Assembly (NCBI GenBank): GCA_964355545.1
Contig: CAYHEK010000043.1
Coordinates: 1 to 13,161 of the forward strand
From: JAPLGE01 sp964355545
GTDB taxonomy: Bacteria; Bipolaricaulota; Bipolaricaulia; UBA7950; UBA9294
Direction of reading: 5' to 3'
Length of the DNA stretch: 13,161 nt
Part shown: in pieces, positions 1 to 7,500 of the stretch
Layout of the letters: the number at the start of each line of letters is the position of its first letter
How positions within the stretch are numbered: position 1 is the stretch's first letter
Made by a program: the position numbers and the translations under genes
Notes under the pieces: generated by a model
The model's input: the letters and a program-made list of their open reading frames with translations, nothing else
What the model was told of the DNA's origin: nothing
Database searches by the model: none

Positions 1-3
1 TCA

Positions 4-903
4 TCAGGAACTGGCTCGATCGCTCCCGCCCGCTGCGCGGGGCTTCGCCGCGATCGGCAGAACGCCGGCCATCTCGCCGATCACGTTGATCAACTCGGAG
101 CCTGTCGGGATGACGATCTTCGCGTTGTCCTTGAGGGCCTTCTCCAGGGCCTCGAGCTTCCGCAGGAGCTGGGCGTTTCCGACGAAGTAGGTCTCCGCCG
201 CCTCGTTCACGAGCTTGATCGCCTCCGCCTCGCCCTCGGCCTCGAGGATCCTCGCCTGCTTGATCCCCTCCGCCTTCTTGATCTCCGCCCGCTTCTCCCC
301 GTCAGCCTGGCGCTCGACGGCAGTCGCGAAGTCCAAGGCCGCGATCTTCTCGTTCTCCGCTTTGACGACCTTGTTCATCGTCTCCTGAACGTCCTTGGGC
401 GGATCGATCTCTTTCAGCTCGGTGCGGACGATCTCCATCCCCCAGTTGCTCGTCTCCTCGCTCAAGGTGGCCAGGAGCTCGTCATTGATGCGATTTCGCT
501 CACTGTTTGCCGACTTCAGGGTGAGCGTGCCGATGATGTTGCGCAGGGTGGTGCGAGCGAGGTTCACGATCTGAACCTGGTAGTTATTGACGTTGTACTG
601 CGAGCTCTTGACGCTCTCCTCGTCGTCTTTCACCTTGAAGTAGACCTGCGCGTCGACCCGGGCGTTCAGGTTGTCGTTCGTGATGATCTCCTGCGGCTGG
701 GCGTCGACCATCTGCTCGGTGATGTTGACCTGGATCATGTGGTCGACGAACGGGATGATCCAGTTGAAGCCGCGTTTCGCAAACCGCCGGTACTTGCCGA
801 GCCGCTCGACGAGAGCGCGGTGCGTCGGGCGAACGACCCGAATCCCCATGAAGAAGATGACCACCACGGCTCCCACCCCAACGGCGATCCAAAAGTTGTT
901 CAT
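4..903 (-). CDS. SPFH/band-7 membrane protein (slipin/stomatin-like)
   Basis: 299 residues. One N-terminal membrane segment (about 4-21, hydrophobic, ending FFMG) is followed by an SPFH/band-7 domain (about 24-185), with the characteristic start VRPTHRALVERLGKY, a GFNWIIPFVD segment and the DxxPPKDVQETM stretch near 167-176. Residues about 180-258 are Ala/Glu/Lys-rich and should form a coiled coil (EAEGEAEAIK). The C-terminus (KIVIPTGSELINVIGEMAG) resembles the end of paraslipins and QmcA. Family knowledge: these proteins form large membrane-anchored oligomeric rings or microdomains and modulate membrane proteases or other membrane proteins; the partner is often NfeD. No NfeD gene lies on the upstream side, and the downstream side is outside the window. 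The ATG start is supported by AAGGAGG five bases upstream. The gene ends in two tandem TGA codons (6-4 and 3-1). Family assignment is secure; the exact subfamily and cellular target are not. Confidence 0.93.
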   Translation of the reverse strand: MNNFWIAVGVGAVVVIFFMGIRVVRPTHRALVERLGKYRRFAKRGFNWIIPFVDHMIQVNITEQMVDAQPQEIITNDNLNARVDAQVYFKVKDDEESVKSSQYNVNNYQVQIVNLARTTLRNIIGTLTLKSANSERNRINDELLATLSEETSNWGMEIVRTELKEIDPPKDVQETMNKVVKAENEKIAALDFATAVERQADGEKRAEIKKAEGIKQARILEAEGEAEAIKLVNEAAETYFVGNAQLLRKLEALEKALKDNAKIVIPTGSELINVIGEMAGVLPIAAKPRAAGGSDRASS

Positions 904-908
904 GCGAT

Positions 909-915
909 CCTCCTT
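909..915 (-). promoter_or_regulatory. Shine-Dalgarno site of the SPFH gene
   Basis: AAGGAGG on the minus strand, five bases before the ATG at 903. It fixes the start codon and lies outside the upstream inverted repeat (928-976), so that hairpin would not mask it. Confidence 0.8.
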
Positions 916-927
916 CCCTCAAAGAGG

Positions 928-976
928 CACGCGGACACGCCCCCGTCGCACCGAAGGGCTTCCCTCTGTCCGCGTG
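928..976 (-). repeat. Perfect 10-bp inverted repeat in the SPFH leader
   Basis: CACGCGGACA at 928-937 is the exact reverse complement of TGTCCGCGTG at 967-976, with a 29-base spacer. In the RNA it would form a GC-rich 10-bp stem near the probable 5' end of the SPFH transcript, about 24 bases before the start codon. It has no following T-run on the minus strand beyond CTCTTTG, so it is not a canonical terminator for the upstream gene. It could be an mRNA-stabilising 5' hairpin, a protein-binding site, or an imperfect terminator/attenuator between the two minus-strand genes. Confidence 0.6.
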
Positions 977-986
977 AAACGACCCT

Positions 987-992
987 ATTCTA
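987..992 (-). promoter_or_regulatory. Possible -10 box for the SPFH gene
   Basis: TAGAAT on the minus strand (5 of 6 to TATAAT) about 84 bases upstream of the SPFH start. No convincing -35 hexamer is seen at 16-19 bp upstream, so the call is weak. A start site about 7 bases downstream would place the 928-976 hairpin almost at the 5' end of the RNA. Confidence 0.3.
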
Positions 993-1100
993 TCCGCTTG
1001 TGGCTCGTTGCGCTCGAACAGAGAGAAGAGGGGGTATCCGCGGTGCACCGTTCGCCGCCGCGGTGGAAATCCACTTGCCCCTTGCCGGTCCCCGGAGGGC

Positions 1101-4013
1101 TCATTCAACAGGGACGGTGTACGTGATCGCCTCGGAGTTCCCCCCGTTGTCGGTGACCGTCAAGGTGACATCGTAGGAACCGGCCGAGGGGAAGGCGTGG
1201 TCGGCGGTGACTCCGATCGCATCGCGCTTCCCGTCGCCGTCGAAGTCCCACTCGTAGAGGACGATCTCGCCATCAAAGTCGAACGACGAGGCGGCATCGA
1301 AGCGAACTGCCTCCCCCGTGCGCGGGCGCTCCGGCGCGTAGGTGAAGTCCGCTGCCGGCGGCTGGAACGTGATCACGAGCGCCTTCGGCTGGATCACTCC
1401 GCCGAGGAGGACGCGGGGCGGAGCCCCCTTCTCCACGACGACCGCCGCCTCCTTGGCCGTGGTGAAGACGAACCGCTCGGGGAGGGTCGCGGGGTCGGCG
1501 GAGACGGTGTACTTCCCAGGCCGCAGACCGCGGAACTCGAAGCGGCCGTCGGCGTCGGTGTACGCCTCGTCGACTGTCTTTGCCTCCGTGTCTTGGAGGA
1601 GGATCCGTACCCGAGCGAACCCGCCCTCCCCGCTCTCAAACGCCCCGTTCTTGTCCGAGTCGTCGAAGAAAAGGCCGGAGAGGACGGCGACGGGAGTGAG
1701 GGAGACGTCGACCCGCGCCGTCTCGCCTGCACAAAGGACGACTCGCACCGAGGAAGGCGCGGCCGCGCCGGGGGGGAGTTCACGCAGGTCGAGCGAGTAC
1801 GTGCCGGGCGCAAAGGGCGGGAAGCGGAAGTAGCCGGTCTCGTCAGTCGAGACTTGGCTCCTCTCGGAGGCGACGATCGCTCCCTCCACCTCGCGGTCGC
1901 CGGTGCTCCACCGGCCGTCTCCGTCCTGGTCGAGGAAGACCCGCCCTTCTACCCGCCCCTTGGTCACGAGGAACGGGACGGGGAGGTCGAACGTCGCCCG
2001 GAACGCGATCCCCCAGCCGAGCGTGGGCGCGGTTGCATCGGCCCGGTCCCAGCTTGTGGTCCCGGAAAAGACGACGTGCAGGGCCTCCACCACCTTCACG
2101 TCAAGGGAGAGGGAGAGATCGAAGGCGTCCTTGGTGTTCCCAAAGGTGAGGCTTGCCGAGTGCACAGTCCCCCTTGGTTGGAAAAAAAGAGAGACATCCG
2201 TCCCGCCAGAGAGGAGGGCGCCCGTCAGGGCATCGATCGTCTCATCCTGGATGAGCTTGAAGAAGAGGTAGAAGGCCTCGAGGGAGAGCCCCACTCCCTC
2301 GCTGAAGGTGAGCTCCCGGTAGTGCGTGCCGGCCGCGTAATCGATCCGATCGCTCCACTTCCCAGAAAAGACGTAGGGGAAGGTCCCCGCGGTATCGCTC
2401 AGGGCGATCGAGAGGAGGCGCTCGAGTTCGTTGGAGAGAGCGAGGTCGTCGCCCCGCTCCCAGACGACTTCCACGGTCGCCGCGACCGTCGGCCACCCCT
2501 CGGCCGGGACGAGGGAGAGGTTCACGCCCAGCTCGTCGCGGATCGTCGTCGGGATGAACGGGTCGCCGATCACGTTGTCCCAGGTGTGGCGGAGGGAGGT
2601 GCTCATGGAGAGTTCCTTGAGACGGAGTCTCTGGGAAACGGTGATCCCGGCCTCGTCCGCCCGGGGGCCGGGGAAGTGCGTCCCCACGGAGAAGGCCTCC
2701 CCGCTCAGGAAGTACCCCGGCGTGTCGATCGTCGTCCCGAAGAAGAAGGCGCGACTCGTGAGCCCGCGAGCGATCCCGAGGCCTCCCTCCAGCCGAAGCC
2801 GGACGTCCTCGAGCGGTTCGGCCGCCGCGGTCAGGCTCCAGGCAAGATCCTGGTCATCCCCCTCCCTTCGTTCCGTGTGGCCGATCCCGACGCTCGCCTC
2901 CTCGGGGCCGAAGGAGAGGTACCCGCCGACTCTCCCCTCGCCCCCGTAGCTTCCGCCGATGAAGAGGAGATCGTAGCGCTCCGCGTCGACCTCCGCGCTC
3001 CCTCCGCGACAGGAGACGCTCAACAGGTCAGTCAGTCTCTTCGAGACGTCCCCGATCGCGTAGGTCGTGGGCGAGCGCCGGTAGGAGACGAGAAAGAAGT
3101 CCGCTTCCAGCGGGTCGGGCCCGAAGAGGGGGGAGGCGCGGAGGTAGCTCGCGAGGTAGCCCTTCTCAACCGTGCCGGAGAGGTAGAAGACGAGATCGCT
3201 TGAGAGTTCACCGGTGAAGACGTCCTGTGCGATCGCAAGCGCAAGGCGCGCCGGAAGCTCCTCGAGCAGGGTCCCTCCCACCGCTTGCGGTGGGGGCGGA
3301 AGGATCGTCGTGAATAGGGTCGCCTCGTCGCGTACCTCCGAATAGAGGACGGAGGTCGCCGACACGGTGAGGACGTCCCGGCCGGGGGAGGCGTCGAGAG
3401 GGACGTGGAGGGTCGCCTCCACCGTCCCTCGCTCCTGGGGGGCGAGGCTCACGAGGTCCCGCGAGAGGACGACGCGGAAGCCACTTGTGGACGTCGCTTC
3501 CACCTGGAACGTGTCCTGCGCGTTCCCGCGGTTCACAAGGGTGATCTCATAGCGGGCCTCGTCGCCCGGGATCACGCGCGCCTCGCTCGGCGCGAGGATC
3601 TCCACCGCGTTCTCTGCGCGCACGGTGACCGTCGCGCTCGCGGAGCCCTTCTCGGAGGGGGCGGTCTCCGACTCCGCCCGAAGGACGATCGCGTACTCCC
3701 CTGCCGCCGCACCCGGCGGCACGGTCAGCGTGACGAACAGGGTCCCCTCTTCGCCCGGCGCGAGGGAGAGGTCGGAGGGCACGCCCAGGAGGCCCCAGTT
3801 TGGCGGAGCCTCGAGCGAAAGACGAAAGACGGCCGGGCTCGCCCCGTCGTTCATCACCGCAAAGACGTGCGTGACGAACTCCCCCGGCCCCGCCTCCCGC
3901 GCCGGGGAGAGGACGCTCACCCGCACCGCTCCCAGGACGCTTGAGCCAAATAGGACGACGAGCGCCCCAAAAAGGAGTGCGCCCCGAAAACGACTCGATC
4001 GTGCGCCGATCAC
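1101..4013 (-). CDS. Exported beta-rich protein: NEW3-like, barrel-like core, SdrD-B-like, PKD
   Basis: 970 residues from a GTG start. The frame is open further upstream (to 4337), but that would run across the divergent ACT gene; the GTG at 4013 immediately precedes a good signal peptide (Arg-rich start, hydrophobic GALLFGALVVLFG, cleavage near SSVLGA). Two NEW3/CARDB-like Ig domains follow (about 30-117 and 138-218, each with a LAPGEEGT/LAPQERGT strand). Residues about 240-685 alternate polar and hydrophobic residues with many aromatic-ended strands, as in an outer-membrane beta-barrel; I do not recognise a named family. Then come two SdrD-B/CarboxypepD_reg-like domains (about 683-748, GRVFLDQDGDGRW...GTYSLDL; about 773-845, GLFFDDSDKNGAF...GKYTVSAD) and a C-terminal PKD domain (about 884-970, YEWDFDGDGKRD...GSYDVTLTVTDNGG). 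The DxDxDG loops suggest calcium binding. No Shine-Dalgarno precedes the GTG; a TANNNT box 6 bases upstream suggests a leaderless mRNA. Cell-surface location is well supported, function is unknown. Confidence 0.82.
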   Translation of the reverse strand: MIGARSSRFRGALLFGALVVLFGSSVLGAVRVSVLSPAREAGPGEFVTHVFAVMNDGASPAVFRLSLEAPPNWGLLGVPSDLSLAPGEEGTLFVTLTVPPGAAAGEYAIVLRAESETAPSEKGSASATVTVRAENAVEILAPSEARVIPGDEARYEITLVNRGNAQDTFQVEATSTSGFRVVLSRDLVSLAPQERGTVEATLHVPLDASPGRDVLTVSATSVLYSEVRDEATLFTTILPPPPQAVGGTLLEELPARLALAIAQDVFTGELSSDLVFYLSGTVEKGYLASYLRASPLFGPDPLEADFFLVSYRRSPTTYAIGDVSKRLTDLLSVSCRGGSAEVDAERYDLLFIGGSYGGEGRVGGYLSFGPEEASVGIGHTERREGDDQDLAWSLTAAAEPLEDVRLRLEGGLGIARGLTSRAFFFGTTIDTPGYFLSGEAFSVGTHFPGPRADEAGITVSQRLRLKELSMSTSLRHTWDNVIGDPFIPTTIRDELGVNLSLVPAEGWPTVAATVEVVWERGDDLALSNELERLLSIALSDTAGTFPYVFSGKWSDRIDYAAGTHYRELTFSEGVGLSLEAFYLFFKLIQDETIDALTGALLSGGTDVSLFFQPRGTVHSASLTFGNTKDAFDLSLSLDVKVVEALHVVFSGTTSWDRADATAPTLGWGIAFRATFDLPVPFLVTKGRVEGRVFLDQDGDGRWSTGDREVEGAIVASERSQVSTDETGYFRFPPFAPGTYSLDLRELPPGAAAPSSVRVVLCAGETARVDVSLTPVAVLSGLFFDDSDKNGAFESGEGGFARVRILLQDTEAKTVDEAYTDADGRFEFRGLRPGKYTVSADPATLPERFVFTTAKEAAVVVEKGAPPRVLLGGVIQPKALVITFQPPAADFTYAPERPRTGEAVRFDAASSFDFDGEIVLYEWDFDGDGKRDAIGVTADHAFPSAGSYDVTLTVTDNGGNSEAITYTVPVE

Positions 4014-4019
4014 AGATCG

Positions 4020-4025
4020 AGCGTA
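4020..4025 (-). promoter_or_regulatory. Candidate leaderless -10 box (TACGCT) for the beta-rich protein gene
   Basis: TACGCT on the minus strand ends six bases before the GTG at 4013, which would put the transcription start at or next to the start codon. No Shine-Dalgarno is present there. The same hexamer sits before the molybdopterin gene (11688-11693). There is no good -35 at 17-18 bp. Confidence 0.35.
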
Positions 4026-4116
4026 CCGGAGAAGCAAAAGACGAGGAAAGGACCGGAAAAGGAGGACCGGGGGACCTTTGTCGCCCTTCGGGGTGACCGG
4101 CGTCGCCTCGGCCGCC

Positions 4117-4145
4117 ACGACAGAGGCGCGGGAACCGGGTATAGT
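4117..4145 (+). promoter_or_regulatory. Promoter of the ACT-domain gene
   Basis: -35 ACGACA (4117-4122, 4 of 6 to TTGACA), a 17-bp spacer, and -10 TATAGT (4140-4145, 5 of 6 to TATAAT). A start near 4152 gives a leader of about 28 bases containing a palindrome and the ribosome-binding site. The -10 lies in GGGTATAGTGG, repeated exactly before the CxxC protein gene (10803-10813). Confidence 0.6.
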
Positions 4146-4152
4146 GGTGGGG

Positions 4153-4164
4153 ACCGCCGGCGGT
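4153..4164. promoter_or_regulatory. Perfect 12-bp palindrome at the ACT gene start site
   Basis: ACCGCCGGCGGT is its own reverse complement. It begins about where transcription from the 4140-4145 box should start and ends two bases before the Shine-Dalgarno. This is a typical place for a repressor operator; as an RNA hairpin it would be only a 4-bp stem with a 4-base loop. No candidate regulator gene is visible beside it. Confidence 0.45.
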
Positions 4165-4166
4165 AC

Positions 4167-4173
4167 GGAGGTG
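4167..4173 (+). promoter_or_regulatory. Shine-Dalgarno that sets the GTG start of the ACT gene
   Basis: GGAGGTG, six bases before the GTG at 4180. The next in-frame ATG (4195) is 21 bases away from it, too far, so the GTG is the better start. Confidence 0.75.
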
Positions 4174-4179
4174 AACGCG

Positions 4180-4584
4180 GTGTTAGACGCCCAGATGCGC
4201 CGGGAGCTCGTCGTGTGGGGGGAGAACCGCATCGGACTCCTGGCGGAGATGGCCCGGGTCCTCTCGGAGATGGGGATGAACCTCCTAGCGGTCGCCGTGG
4301 AGGTGGACGGCGACCGGGCGGCCCTCCACCTCCTCACCGATGCCCAACTCTACGCCAGCGACGCCCTGGAGGACGCGGGCTACGTCGTGGAGGAGCGGGA
4401 AGTCGTCGTCCTCGAGCTCCCCAACCGGCCCGGCTTCCTGTGCCGGGTGACCGAGGCCCTCGCGCGCAAGGAGATCGACATCCACGAGCTGTACGCGACG
4501 GCCGCCGAGGGGGCCGCCAAGGCCCTCGTCGTCTTCACCTGCTCGAACAACGGCAAGGCCGTGCAGATGCTGCGCGAGCGCTAG
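4180..4584 (+). CDS. Tandem ACT-domain protein
   Basis: 134 residues, consisting almost entirely of two ACT domains in tandem: about 9-73 (GENRIGLLAEMARVLSEMG... then a strand with AVEVDGDRAALHLL) and about 74-134 (LPNRPGFLCRVTEALARKEID... ending LVVFTCSNNGKAVQML). Both carry the N-x-(P/I)-G-x-L turn at the ligand-binding edge (N16-R-I-G-L and N82-R-P-G-F). ACT domains usually bind amino acids and report their level to an attached or separate enzyme. No catalytic or DNA-binding domain is attached here, so this is a free-standing regulatory or ligand-binding protein, probably a dimer; the ligand cannot be read from the sequence. The GTG start is chosen because GGAGGTG lies six bases upstream. 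It is divergent from the beta-rich protein gene and convergent with the macroglobulin gene, stopping only 7 bp from that gene's stop. The palindrome in its leader suggests repressor control. Confidence 0.88.
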   Translation: MLDAQMRRELVVWGENRIGLLAEMARVLSEMGMNLLAVAVEVDGDRAALHLLTDAQLYASDALEDAGYVVEEREVVVLELPNRPGFLCRVTEALARKEIDIHELYATAAEGAAKALVVFTCSNNGKAVQMLRER

Positions 4585-4591
4585 AGGGCCG

Positions 4592-7500
4592 CTACTTTTC
4601 CTCCGTCACGGTGAACAGGCGTCCCATCGAGCGACCGAAGACCTCCGGGAAGTAGAACTCGTGCGCGGTCGTCGGGATCACGTGGTAGGCCCCCGGCTGA
4701 GTCGCGCGGAAGGTGTACTGGTACGTGTAGGTCCCCGCCGGGAGGTAGTCGGCGAACAGGACGACCTTCTCGTCGCGCAGCTCGCTGCGGCTGTACCAGC
4801 GCCACCACCACGGAAACCACCGCCACGGCGCCGACTCGGCGTCTCTCTCGCGGACGAGGCCCGGCTCCTCTGCGAGCCGGCTCGTCGTGGCGAGGCTCGG
4901 GTCGATCGCCTCTGCCCCTGCGGGGAGTGGGTCCTCCACGACCACGTAGTAGAGGTCGTGCGGGGCGACGATCGTGAGGCGAACCTGTACGACCTCGCCG
5001 ACTGAGGCGGAATCGACCTCCGCGCCCGTCTCGCCCGCGGGGCGATCGGCCGGCACATACTGGCGCGTGACGCTGATCCCCCGATCGAGGGCCGGGAGGT
5101 CTTCAACCGGGAGGTAGACCTTGAGGTGGGCCGTGTAGTAGAGACGCCCCTCTCCGGGGCCGCGGCCGACGGTGAGGCGGTTCCCCGCCTCGGCGAGGAG
5201 CTTTGCCACCTGCACGCTCAGGCGGACCGGCTCGTCCACCGTCTCTTGGGTCACGCTCCCCGCGGCGAGGGGCTCGTCGTTCAGCTTCACGCTGTAGTCG
5301 TAGCGGCCGGCGAGTTCTCCCGTGACGACCATCCAGTCTGTAAGGCTGATCAGGGCCCAGGCCGTCTCCTGCGTCGTCTCCCAGATCCCGTCCTTGCGCG
5401 CCACCATCAGCCAGCGCACGACGTTTGAGATGAGAGCGTTCTTTGGGTCGAGCCGGGCGAGGGTGTCCAGGATCACCGCGGTCGAACGGGTGTCCGTGTT
5501 CATCGCCCAGAAGTCGTAATTTTTCTCCTCCCAGTGTGCGCCGGTTGCGGAGAGGATCGCGGCGTTCGTGATGTCGGAGAGGAGGGTCTTCACCCGGTCG
5601 TCCTCTCGATCGAGGAGCGAGAGGGCAAGAGCGAGGTAGGCTCGGCCGTAGTGGGCGAGCTTCCCTCGGGCGGCGAAGAGATCGTCGATAAAGCGGCCGA
5701 CCTCCTTGGTGCGACCCGCCTCCGCCATCACATAGAGGATCCACGCCTGGCGGTTCGCCGACGGGGAGGAGTCGAGCTCCCGCGCCGGGACAAGCTCGCC
5801 CGCGAGGAAGTCGAGGCCGCGCGCGAGGGCGGCCGGGTAGACCTCAAACCCGGCCTCGCGCGCCACGGTGAGGGCGAAGACGACGTAGGCGGTGAGGTGG
5901 GGGTTCGACCGGTCGTCCCACCACCAGCCCCAGCCGCCGTCGGAGTGCTGCCGAACGTAGAGCTTGGTGAGCCCCTCCTCCACGAGGCCGGGGAGCTTCT
6001 CCTCAAGCTTTGCATTCTTGATCCCCAGGTGCAAAAGCGCCCGCCAGGTGAGGACGTTGGGGAGGAAGCGGCTCACGACTTGTTCCGTGCACTCGTACTC
6101 GAAGTGCTCAAGGTAGGTGAGCCCCTCGCGCATCCCCGCGGCGAGGGAGGGGTCCAGTTCGACGAAGAGCTCGCCCTGCCGGTCGTCGTACTTGCGGGGA
6201 AGGCCGATGACCTCGGTGCGCGTCCCTTCGGCCACGAGCTCACCGGCTGTCCCCACGACCTCCGGGGCGGTGTACCGATAGACGCGCAAGGTCCCCGCGG
6301 GCCCTGTCGCCAGGCGCGGCCGGGCGGCGTCGGAGTACTCACCCGCGACCGCGCTCACGGCGAGGTCGACCTCTTGCACGTCCTCCACCGTTGCCCACCA
6401 TGTGACTTTCGTCTCGCCCGAGGCAGGGACGCTCGCCGTCTGGATCGTCCCGCCCTCGACAGAGAGGCCGACCGCGCCGAGCGTGACCTCGGCGACGAGC
6501 CCTTGATCCGTGTTGTTGTTGACGAGACACGCGACTTCCACGCGATCGCCCACGACGAAGAAGCGTGGGACGACCGGTCGGACGAGGAGCGGCTTCGTCA
6601 CGAGGAGTTCGTCCGTCGCCTCGCCGACCTGCGTCGCCTGCGTGACCCCGACGGCGCGGAAGACCCAGGTCGTCAGATTGTCTGGAAGGTCGATCGCGAC
6701 CTTCGCCCGCCCGTTGGGGCCGGTGACGACGCACCCGTTCCAGTACGCCGTGTCCGCGAACTCCTCGCGGAGTGGGACACCGGCCGGGAGCTGCTCGGCG
6801 GCGCTCTTCGCGGCCCCGTCCGCCGCCATCCCCTCGGCCCCTCCCTCCGGCACGGCCGCCATGGGGAGCGCCGTCCCCACCTCGCCTCGCCCGAACCTCT
6901 CTTCGTCGGTCGTTTGCCGAGCTTGTCTTGTCTGCTCAAGGAGAAGTCGATCGATCGAGATGGTAAGCCCGCTTGAGGTGGTGACCCCCAGGCCACGCTG
7001 CCCGTAGAACTCCTGCGCGATCGCGTCCGGGGTGCGCGGCCGCAGGGTGAGGATCCCCTTGTCGACGAGATCGACGGCCAAGGAGGCCGCGACCGGCTCC
7101 CCCACCGCGTCGGTTGTAGAGAGGTCGTAGCTCACCTCTCCGCCGGGGAGGGCCTGTTCGGCAGAGGGAGCGAGGGTGATCACAAGCCGCTGCGGAATCG
7201 GCTCGACTGCGAGCCCGACGTATCCGACCTTGTGGGAGGCGACCGCAGGAGCCCCTCCTGCGGCCTCTTGGGCCGCCCGTTGCCCCTGAACGAGGACGAC
7301 GCTCACGTAGACGTTTGGGACGTAGTCCGCAGTGATCGGGAGCTCGTAGACCGTGCTGTTTGAGGTGAGGAGGACCACCTCGCGGCGGAGGATCGTCCCC
7401 CGCTCGACGGTGACGAGGGCCCACTGCTCGCCGGGGAAGGGGCTCGGGATGAGGATCTTTGCCGTCTCGCCCGGGGTGTAGGTCCCCTTGTCGGAGACGA

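Noticed and set aside
1038..1074. CCGCGGTG direct repeats (1038, 1058), a CGGTGCACCG palindrome and a GTGG/CCAC mini-hairpin downstream of the beta-rich gene
   Set aside because: Short G/C-rich motifs of the kind expected by chance at this base composition; no T-run, so not a terminator.
1008..3203. Long plus-strand open frame (731 codons) antisense to the beta-rich protein gene
   Set aside because: Its translation is dominated by Arg, Gly, Glu and Val with no fold-like pattern or signal. It is a by-product of G/C-ending codons on the other strand, where the protein has clear domains.
4014..4337. 108-codon N-terminal extension of the beta-rich protein
   Set aside because: It overlaps the divergent ACT gene by 158 bases, reads as Arg/Ser/Thr-rich shadow, and would bury the signal peptide.
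4577..4599. Hairpin plus TTTT after the ACT gene as a terminator
   Set aside because: The stem is only 4 bp (AGCG/CGCT) with a 9-base loop and lies across both stop codons; too weak to call.
5534..6976. Plus-strand open frame (480 codons) antisense to the macroglobulin
   Set aside because: Composition is Arg/Glu/Asp/Pro-rich without recognisable motifs, and it overlies the thioester region of a certain gene.
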